DNA of 8,888 nt. Source: Macrococcoides psychrotolerans. Lineage in GTDB: Bacteria > Bacillota > Bacilli > Staphylococcales > Staphylococcaceae. Under the pieces are notes generated by a model. The model did not search any database and was not told the origin of the DNA. It worked only from the letters and a program-made list of their open reading frames with translations. Both the position numbers and the translations under genes were made by a program. The stretch lies in assembly GCF_038095555.1 (NCBI RefSeq), contig NZ_CP124594.1, positions 1 to 8,888 on the forward strand, in the 5' to 3' direction. Shown here piece after piece: positions 4,232-8,888 of this stretch. How positions within the stretch are numbered: position 1 is the stretch's first letter; each line of letters starts with the position of its first letter.

Positions 4232-4798
4232 ATGAACAGCGTAGAACCGATTCGTGACGTAAAAAAGATACAGGAGATGAAAGAAGCACTCTCTTATTAT
4301 GGATCAGAGCGTGATGTCTTTTTATTTAATTTAGGGATTAACTGTGGCTTGAGAGTGAGTGACATGTTGGGATTAAAGAAAAAGGATATTAAGGACTATA
4401 CAATCAAACTCAGAGAACAGAAGACCCGTAAACAGAAACAAATCCCCCTTTATCATCTAAAGGAGGATATTGATCGTTATATTCAGTTCCTGGAGGATGA
4501 AGATTATCTGTTTAAAAGCAATAAACTCGATTCTGAGGGCAAAAGTAAACCCATTAGTCGTGTACAGGCTTATAGAATCTTAAATCATTCAGCAAAATCA
4601 ATCGGATTAAGAGAAATAGGTACTCACTCGATGCGTAAGACCTTTGGTTACCATTACTACAAGAAAACGAAGGATGTGGCTTTGTTGATGGATCTATTCA
4701 ATCATTCTTCTCAATCTGTGACACTTAGATATATTGGAATCAATCAGGATATAATAAACCAATCCATCACTAGCGTGATGAAAGGATTATTTGTTTGA
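4232..4798 (+). CDS. Short tyrosine recombinase (XerC/XerD-like catalytic domain)
   Basis: A 188-residue protein consisting almost only of the catalytic domain of phage-integrase-type tyrosine recombinases. The active-site set is visible: Arg41 in GLRVSDMLGL, a Lys around 64 in the beta-hairpin (QKTRKQKQIPL), His132 and Arg135 in THSMRKTFGYH, His158 in LFNHSS, and nucleophile Tyr167 in LRYIGI. The usual N-terminal SAM-like DNA-binding domain of about 100 residues is missing, so it depends on a minimal site or partner. The ATG at 4232 is preferred because AGGAGTG (4219-4225) precedes it; an ATG at 4208 lacks such a site. On plasmids such enzymes resolve multimers or move cassettes. Repeats just upstream are candidate target sites. 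The gene ends 11 bases from the opposing gene. Confidence 0.85.
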   Translation: MNSVEPIRDVKKIQEMKEALSYYGSERDVFLFNLGINCGLRVSDMLGLKKKDIKDYTIKLREQKTRKQKQIPLYHLKEDIDRYIQFLEDEDYLFKSNKLDSEGKSKPISRVQAYRILNHSAKSIGLREIGTHSMRKTFGYHYYKKTKDVALLMDLFNHSSQSVTLRYIGINQDIINQSITSVMKGLFV

Positions 4799-4809
4799 TA
4801 AACATTTAA

Positions 4810-5184
4810 TTAACTATTTTGCTTGATATTTTTTCTTCTCCTGTTAATAATCCATGTAATAAAGATTATTATTAATCCTATTTTCAAAAACTTACTTATA
4901 TTTTCTAAATAATGAATATTTCCATTTATAATATAATCAAAAGTAAATTGTATGGGGAATATAGTAAAACACATAATTATAAAATGAATTATAACTTGTT
5001 TCTTTAAAGTCCATTTTTTTACATCGTATATAACACTAAAACAACCTAGTATCAATCCAATAAAACTGTAAAATAAAAAATTAATGTTGTGAGGAAATCC
5101 TATTATTTTCATAAATAAGTAAAACAAAAATAGTATGGAAAATATAATTCCACCTCTATATATACCTTTTTTATATAGATTCAT
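4810..5184 (-). CDS. Four-helix membrane protein, DUF3021-like
   Basis: A 124-residue protein with four predicted membrane helices, at about residues 11-27, 36-54, 66-84 and 98-115, and a basic tail (NRRRKNIKQNS). The segment SVIYDVKKWTLKKQVIIHFIIM, between helices 2 and 3, resembles the signature of DUF3021 proteins, which usually accompany LytTR-type regulators; no such regulator is seen here. The ATG at 5184 is preferred because AAGGAGAT lies about 7 bases upstream; the in-frame ATG at 5208 has no site. A consensus promoter at 5291-5318 and an 11-codon leader frame precede it. It converges with the recombinase gene with only 11 bases between and no visible terminator. Confidence 0.7.
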   Translation of the reverse strand: MNLYKKGIYRGGIIFSILFLFYLFMKIIGFPHNINFLFYSFIGLILGCFSVIYDVKKWTLKKQVIIHFIIMCFTIFPIQFTFDYIINGNIHYLENISKFLKIGLIIIFITWIINRRRKNIKQNS

Positions 5185-5198
5185 TGTTAATCTCCTTT

Positions 5199-5234
5199 TT
5201 AGCTGCAATTGGAAGGGGAATCCATATTTAACAT
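5199..5234 (-). CDS. Possible 11-residue leader peptide
   Basis: The frame MLNMDSPSNCS begins at an ATG with an excellent ribosome-binding site (GTGGAGG, about 8 bases upstream). Its stop codon touches the ribosome-binding site of the DUF3021-like gene (TAAAAAGGAG). It lies in the untranslated leader of that gene and could couple or attenuate translation, as short leader peptides do in Gram-positive resistance genes. Its expression is not proven. Confidence 0.4.
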   Translation of the reverse strand: MLNMDSPSNCS

Positions 5235-5290
5235 AGTAGTGCCTCCACTTATCAAATTACACATTCTGAAGATTAAGAATATTTAATTTA

Positions 5291-5318
5291 ATAATACTTA
5301 TTTTTTTATTTTTGTCAA
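5291..5318 (-). promoter_or_regulatory. Promoter of the DUF3021-like gene
   Basis: A perfect TTGACA (5313-5318) on the - strand is followed after 16 bases by TATTAT (5291-5296), giving an untranslated leader of about 100 bases that contains the short leader frame. Confidence 0.65.
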
Positions 5319-5337
5319 TAAACTTTTGTTAATAAAC

Positions 5338-5534
5338 AAAATAGCAAACCAAAATAGAAAATTTCTATTTTGGTTTGCTATTTTTTTGGAATAGTTATAC
5401 AATTTAATTAACTTAATTGAACGTAAAAAGAACATTCAGCATTAATAACTGTTAGCGCAGTTATTAATCGCCTACCGATCGCGTACATCGGCAAACACTT
5501 TAGAATGTTCCTTAAACTCTTCTTATAAGATTAT
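5338..5534 (-). ncRNA. Predicted structured RNA with a three-way junction
   Basis: A promoter at 5541-5569 on the - strand should start a transcript near 5534, ending at the long hairpin 5339-5383. The RNA between (about 195 nucleotides) has no good coding frame but a clear fold. An outer stem pairs 5430-5437 with 5503-5510 (GAACATTC/GAATGTTC). It encloses a perfect 11-bp hairpin (5441-5451 with 5458-5468, loop containing TAGCG on the + strand) and a 5-bp GC-rich hairpin (5475-5479 with 5487-5491). A regulatory RNA fits best. A lagging-strand origin is the main alternative, because structured DNA with TAGCG-like loops occurs in such origins. I know of no named RNA with this sequence. Confidence 0.5.
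5339..5383. terminator. Very long perfect hairpin, bidirectional terminator
   Basis: Arms of 22 bp at 5339-5360 and 5362-5383 are perfectly complementary around a single central base. On the + strand the T-tract extends to TTTTTTT; on the - strand the tail is TTTTGTTTATT. It separates the predicted structured RNA from the DUF3021-like promoter. Confidence 0.75.
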
Positions 5535-5540
5535 GTTTTA

Positions 5541-5569
5541 ATCATACCCGATTTTTAAAAAGTTTTCAA
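5541..5569 (-). promoter_or_regulatory. Promoter of the predicted structured RNA
   Basis: On the - strand, TTGAAA (5564-5569) and TATGAT (5541-5546) are separated by exactly 17 bases. Each is one mismatch from the sigma-A consensus. No leftward gene follows within 300 bases before the long hairpin. Confidence 0.6.
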
Positions 5570-5622
5570 TAAAACAAATCGAAAGAATTATTTAAGGAAA
5601 CATCATATATGATAAAAGTCAT

Positions 5623-5663
5623 AGAGTGCATGCCATGGAAAAGACCGGCATGCACTCTTTTTT
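5623..5663 (+). terminator. Attenuator-like terminator in the winged-helix gene leader
   Basis: A perfect 12-bp GC-rich stem (AGAGTGCATGCC, 5623-5634, with 5647-5658) is followed directly by TTTTTT (5658-5663). It is a textbook intrinsic terminator placed 33 bases before the preferred start of the + strand gene, so it must be bypassed for that gene to be expressed from a promoter upstream. Confidence 0.85.
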
Positions 5664-5695
5664 CGTTCCTAAATACTAAAAAAGGAATGATAGAA

Positions 5696-6535
5696 ATGAC
5701 TTACATCATGAACGACTTTGAAAACAACTTTGAAACAATCATCGCAATGGATCGTACGGTTGAACGATACAACCGTCACCTTAAAGAGACCGAATACCGT
5801 ATTTTAAATGTATTAAAACAACATAGCTTAAAAGTGATTGGTTTTTCTCATTTAAAACTTCAAACCATCGCAGACCTTCTACATATCAGCAAGAAGACAG
5901 TCTACCGTATTTTAAAGAATCTTGATGCAAAAGGTTATATCACGAAGATTCACACTGTCAGTGGTAAACGTAAGAATAACGGTGCAATGGTCTTTAGAAT
6001 CAATACCTATACACAGTATGAAATCATCCGAGAAAAAAATGTCCACGCTAAAATGTCCACGCTTAATCAAGTGATTAAGACCGGGAAAGAGCTGTCACAA
6101 CAGGCGTTACAACATGTTCATGCAAAAAAGGAAACTATATTCTTTTTAAATCTATTAAATATCTTTTTAAGTAACAGAAAACGTTCTGTAAAAAAACACT
6201 CAAAAGTTTTATATCACAATATCAAGAACTCAAATATCCGTATCAAACCGATGGAAGTGCCTGACGAAATTTATAACGTCGCAAAGCCCTTCTTTAGTGA
6301 TGAAGAAATTCTGTCTCTATACAAAACAATGCTGAAAGAAACCATCGGTAACAACATCTATAGCACTGAAGATCACATTGAAATTATGAACTATGCGATA
6401 CAATCACTCGTTAAGGCAAAGAAAAAAGTCTATCACGGACAGAAATCTGAAATAAAGAGCGACAGAGCGTACTATATCGGGATTATTCGTGAATATATTG
6501 CACAACAGTTCTATGTCTATCATGCTGTCATCTAG
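5696..6535 (+). CDS. Winged helix-turn-helix plasmid protein, candidate replication or control protein
   Basis: A 279-residue protein from the ATG at 5696 (AAAAAAGGA about 10 bases upstream). Residues about 30-105 form a winged helix-turn-helix: TEYRILNVL, the helix pair LQTIADLLHISKKTVYRILK, then LDAKGYI and a wing (SGKRKNNGAMVFRIN). A basic linker of about 80 residues follows, then a helical C-terminal domain (about 187-270; VPDEIYNVAKPFF, SDEEILSLY and a tail with YYIGIIREYIAQQF). I do not recognise the full-length family. Winged-helix N-domains plus helical C-domains occur in plasmid initiators and DnaD-like proteins, so this is the best rep candidate in the window, but a regulator is equally possible. 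An in-frame ATG at 5609 would add 29 residues encoded across the attenuator. It ends directly against the opposing mob-linked gene. Confidence 0.7.
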   Translation: MTYIMNDFENNFETIIAMDRTVERYNRHLKETEYRILNVLKQHSLKVIGFSHLKLQTIADLLHISKKTVYRILKNLDAKGYITKIHTVSGKRKNNGAMVFRINTYTQYEIIREKNVHAKMSTLNQVIKTGKELSQQALQHVHAKKETIFFLNLLNIFLSNRKRSVKKHSKVLYHNIKNSNIRIKPMEVPDEIYNVAKPFFSDEEILSLYKTMLKETIGNNIYSTEDHIEIMNYAIQSLVKAKKKVYHGQKSEIKSDRAYYIGIIREYIAQQFYVYHAVI

Positions 6536-7156
6536 TTATGGAGTGACGGATTGATATTCGAGATCAGGTCGTTTCTGTAGCTTCTCGACACGTTCCAGGA
6601 AAAACTGTTGCGTTCGTGGTGTTTGGATCTGTTGCTGAATCTGATAACGGACATTTTCATAGTCCTGTGCTGTCAGATTGCTGTATTCAGAGATGCTGAG
6701 ATGTTCGAGTTGAAGATTTTGGATGAGCCTGTCACCGATCTGATGTTCATACGTTGATAGATAGTCACTGTGTTTATCCATCAGAGCTTTACGTTTCTTG
6801 GGGTCATCAATCTGATTGATTTTTTTCTGTGCGACTGAAAAATGTTGATGTGTAACATGCTTTTTCACGGTCGTATCCAGTAGTCCTTTGTCGACTAAAC
6901 CTTCCAGATAGGTCTCAGCTATTTTGGACTGCTGTTGGACTTTCTGTACATGTAGATGTGCCTGATAATAAGGCAACGGTGATAAAGGCGTCCATGTACT
7001 GATCGTGAATCCTATGCCGAAGAGCATCACAGATAAAGGCAGTGTGAATCTTAACGATGCGAGATGGTCCTCAAGTTTCGCCGTCAATACAAATATTAAA
7101 TAGAGACACAAAGCAACGATACAGATCGGGATGCCATAATAGAGGAATGTGAACAT
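6536..7156 (-). CDS. Mobilization-operon membrane protein of unknown function
   Basis: A 206-residue protein with two N-terminal membrane helices (about residues 5-27 and 36-55). A long, mostly helical soluble domain follows (about 65-206), rich in Gln, Lys and Glu with possible coiled-coil stretches (for example HLHVQKVQQQSKIAETYLEGLVDK, residues about 67-90). It is the last gene of the leftward mob operon: its ATG begins 1 base after the mobB stop, with AGGGATG inside the mobB end as ribosome-binding site, so it is translationally coupled. A role in anchoring or coupling the relaxosome at the membrane fits the context but is inference. Its stop codon abuts the stop of the opposing winged-helix gene with no space for a terminator. 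Confidence 0.75.
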   Translation of the reverse strand: MFTFLYYGIPICIVALCLYLIFVLTAKLEDHLASLRFTLPLSVMLFGIGFTISTWTPLSPLPYYQAHLHVQKVQQQSKIAETYLEGLVDKGLLDTTVKKHVTHQHFSVAQKKINQIDDPKKRKALMDKHSDYLSTYEHQIGDRLIQNLQLEHLSISEYSNLTAQDYENVRYQIQQQIQTPRTQQFFLERVEKLQKRPDLEYQSVTP

Positions 7157-7157
7157 T

Positions 7158-7670
7158 CTAATGCATCCCTGTCATAAGATAATAGATGGTGAATATCACA
7201 AAGATCAGACTGATGATGACGGGGATATAGTTCAGGATAAGCTTTGTTCTGAGGTAGCTATGATTCAGCTCCGTCTGATGCATCTCTACTTCAGACTTCA
7301 TCTCTCTTTTCAGATCCGTTAGGACGTCCCGTCTAAGACTTTCAGCGTTCAAATCCACCACGGTCATGGCGTCTATCTTGTCCTGGCTGTGTTGGATGGT
7401 CTTCTGAAGTTCGGTCTTGAGTGTTCGATTTTCGTTGATGACCGTGCGCATCTCCTGTTTGAGTGTCTCGTTGTAGCGTTTCATCCCCTGCATCTCTGAT
7501 ACGAGCGTCAAGTACTTGTCGTGCATACTGTTGAATGCGATCTCTGCTTTCTGGTACTTCAACGTTAGCTGTACGACCTGCTGGGAGAGATGTGAATCCT
7601 GATTGTCGTTTAAATCGTTCATAAGATTCTCGTTCCTGCTCCAGTCCGTATTGGATTCCCTCGGCACCAT
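7158..7670 (-). CDS. mobB: MobB-like mobilization protein, nested in mobA
   Basis: A 170-residue protein with a Gln/Glu/Lys-rich coiled coil (about residues 30-125; LTLKYQKAEIAF, TLKQEMRTVINENRTLKTEL) and one C-terminal membrane helix (about 143-165, ILNYIPVIISLIFVIFTIYYL) followed by a short tail. About the first 110 codons overlap the 3' end of mobA in another frame, the same nested arrangement as mobB in pC221-type plasmids, where it is needed for mobilization. The ATG at 7670 is chosen: AGGAG lies 6 bases upstream, and the in-frame TTG at 7676 is too close to it. The membrane helix suggests it tethers the relaxosome near the donor membrane. Assignment rests on position and architecture. 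Confidence 0.8.
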   Translation of the reverse strand: MVPRESNTDWSRNENLMNDLNDNQDSHLSQQVVQLTLKYQKAEIAFNSMHDKYLTLVSEMQGMKRYNETLKQEMRTVINENRTLKTELQKTIQHSQDKIDAMTVVDLNAESLRRDVLTDLKREMKSEVEMHQTELNHSYLRTKLILNYIPVIISLIFVIFTIYYLMTGMH

Positions 7671-8439
7671 AATCAACTCCTAAATTTTTTTCACGTATGA
7701 TACGTTTCTTACCATCCCGGTCGATAAAATCGTATGAAAAACGGGTCATCTGTTGCTTCTGATTGAATCTTTCCCTTATGTTGACACCTAGATCGGTTAG
7801 ATGCGCCTTAAAGCGCTCTATATCGAAATGAAGGCTATCCTTTGTTTTTTCGAATGCCTGATCGATACGTGCTCTTAAATCATCTTTCCATATATATTCG
7901 CCTTTATCCTTGAGCTTCTGTTCTTTAATCGTAACTGATGTGCCACGTTCTTTATTTTTCTCAATGACAGGATAGCCGTGTTCTCTTACAATGGCATCAT
8001 TGATCCGTTCGACAATCTTCTTTTCCTGATAACAATGATATTTATGGCCATCTTCTAAATTCACCGCATTAAACACAATATGATTATGATAATTGTTCGT
8101 ATTGCCATGTGTATAGACGACAGCCTGAAAGCCACCACCGAGTTCTTTATTCAGCCGTTCGGCCAGTTCATATCCCATCTGATTCACTTCAAAAGGATCA
8201 ATGTCACGGCCTTTAAAGGACTGTTCAATGAGATGTGCTTGAATGTCTTTGCCTTCGACCTTTGCTTTGTTGAACGCTTTCCTGACCACACCAAACTCAT
8301 ATTCAGCGTTACTCGGATCACAGTTGATGCCAGACATCGCAATACACTTCTTCTCCTGTGTGTCCTTATCTTTACCATCACGCCCATATTTGATGGATGC
8401 CGTGGCACTTTTAGACGAAGCTACTTTAGTCTGTGCCAT
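7342..8439 (-). CDS. mobA: MobA relaxase of the MOBP (pC221) type
   Basis: A 365-residue relaxase that nicks oriT and pilots the strand during mobilization. Motif I has the expected nucleophile Tyr18 (SATASIKYGR). QAHLIEQSF at about 68-76 carries His69 and Glu72. The metal-binding motif III is His111-x6-His118-x-His120 in THGNTNNYHNHIVFNAVN. All three match staphylococcal pC221/pC223 MobA. The C-terminal third (about 250-365) is charged and low in complexity, ending DRRHDRGGFER, and is encoded over mobB. The ATG has GAGGTG 8 bases upstream and overlaps the mobC end by 19 bases. The length is somewhat above the roughly 315 residues of pC221 MobA. It needs MobC and a conjugative element in trans. 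Confidence 0.93.
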   Translation of the reverse strand: MAQTKVASSKSATASIKYGRDGKDKDTQEKKCIAMSGINCDPSNAEYEFGVVRKAFNKAKVEGKDIQAHLIEQSFKGRDIDPFEVNQMGYELAERLNKELGGGFQAVVYTHGNTNNYHNHIVFNAVNLEDGHKYHCYQEKKIVERINDAIVREHGYPVIEKNKERGTSVTIKEQKLKDKGEYIWKDDLRARIDQAFEKTKDSLHFDIERFKAHLTDLGVNIRERFNQKQQMTRFSYDFIDRDGKKRIIREKNLGVDYGAEGIQYGLEQERESYERFKRQSGFTSLPAGRTANVEVPESRDRIQQYARQVLDARIRDAGDETLQRDTQTGDAHGHQRKSNTQDRTSEDHPTQPGQDRRHDRGGFER

Positions 8440-8864
8440 ATCTGATGCACCTCATTCTGAAGTCGTTCAAATTCATGCTTAGATGCCTGAAATTCTTCTG
8501 TCAGCTTTTTAATCGCATTCAATTCTACAGAACCAATATAGGGTTCACGTGCTAAACTTTTTAAAGTACGTGTCGACTGATTCATATTGTTCCCCACCCT
8601 ACTGATCTCACCGGATAATTTTGAAAGTGGTGGTAAGATACTCTGAATATCCTCTGACTTCATCAGTGGACGATGAATCTTCCCTCCTAATGCGCGCGCC
8701 TTTAAATATGATGTGATGTTCAAGTTGGCACTTGAAGCTGTACCAGCGATCACATCATATTCATCTGCGTTCACTCGGAAAGAAATAATCTTTGATTTTT
8801 TCTTTGCCTCGCTCACTTGTTCGTCCCTCCATTCTGTAAAAAATAGCTCATATTCATTCGTCAT
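8421..8864 (-). CDS. mobC: MobC-like relaxase accessory protein
   Basis: A 147-residue DNA-binding accessory protein that helps the relaxase open and nick oriT. Residues about 25-61 (KIISFRVNADEYDVIAGTAS, then LNITSYLKARALG) look like a ribbon-helix-helix domain. The MobC family hallmark SRVGNNMNQ is at about 88-96, followed by helices rich in Lys/Glu to the end. GGAG lies about 10 bases before the ATG. It is the first gene of a leftward mob operon and overlaps mobA by 19 bases, so the two are co-translated. Its coding region contains a 10-bp inverted repeat (8708-8717 with 8749-8758) whose sequence recurs at window position 1-10. Confidence 0.9.
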   Translation of the reverse strand: MTNEYELFFTEWRDEQVSEAKKKSKIISFRVNADEYDVIAGTASSANLNITSYLKARALGGKIHRPLMKSEDIQSILPPLSKLSGEISRVGNNMNQSTRTLKSLAREPYIGSVELNAIKKLTEEFQASKHEFERLQNEVHQIWHRLK

Positions 8865-8888
8865 TTTTTACGCCACTCCGTGCCGAAG
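8865..8888. other. Start of the region upstream of mobC
   Basis: Only 24 bases are visible. On the - strand they carry the mobC ribosome-binding site (GGAGTGG). In pC221-type plasmids oriT lies just upstream of mobC, so it should be beyond the window end, or at window position 1 onward if the molecule is circular and cut here. The nick site itself cannot be identified. Confidence 0.4.

Noticed and set aside
8080..8482. Several open frames opposite mobA and mobC
   Set aside because: They lie fully inside well-supported mob genes, with no start signals and Ser/Phe/Cys-rich translations.

Overview
The window looks like part, or possibly most, of a low-GC mobilizable plasmid from the Staphylococcaceae (Staphylococcus, Mammaliicoccus or Macrococcus). 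The evidence is a pC221-type mobC-mobA-mobB relaxase block with mobB nested in mobA, a pSK1-type single-protein partition gene (par, DUF536-like), an Fst-type type I toxin with antisense RNA, strong Gram-positive Shine-Dalgarno sequences and AT-rich intergenic DNA full of hairpins. No ribosomal, tRNA or core chromosomal genes are seen. No replication initiator of a family I recognise is present. Either it lies outside the window or the winged-helix protein at 5696-6535 fills that role.

Layout. 1-495: non-coding DNA with at least eight inverted repeats. 496-867: small coiled-coil protein (-). 970-1240: complete Fst/par-type toxin-antitoxin locus, with toxin RNAI on +, antisense RNAII on -, a shared bidirectional terminator and a 19-bp direct repeat on both sides of it. 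1241-1447: small Hfq/LSm-like protein (-), whose mRNA should run through the antisense RNA. 1561-1705: GTACATAA-like repeat array, probably the centromere, upstream of par (1724-2278). 2409-3400: leftward cassette of a tiny ORF, a two-helix membrane protein and a secreted bacteriocin-like protein cut by one in-frame stop at the end of its signal peptide. 3760-3963: small membrane/coiled-coil protein (-). 4044-4798: long inverted repeat, terminator-like hairpin, repeated motifs and a short tyrosine recombinase (+). 4810-5184: DUF3021-like membrane protein (-) with a leader peptide. 5338-5569: predicted leftward structured RNA with its own promoter and terminator. 5609-6535: winged-helix protein (+) preceded by an attenuator-like hairpin. 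6536-8864: leftward mobilization operon mobC-mobA-mobB plus a membrane protein, tightly coupled by overlaps.

How the parts fit: mob genes provide DNA processing for transfer, par provides segregation, the Fst-like locus provides post-segregational killing, and the tyrosine recombinase probably resolves multimers or mediates site-specific recombination. The mob block and the winged-helix gene read as less AT-rich than the very AT-rich 1450-5400 stretch, which suggests a mosaic replicon. The most interesting points are the LSm-like gene joined to an antisense antitoxin RNA, the predicted structured RNA at 5338-5534, and the attenuator lying inside an in-frame N-terminal extension of the winged-helix gene.
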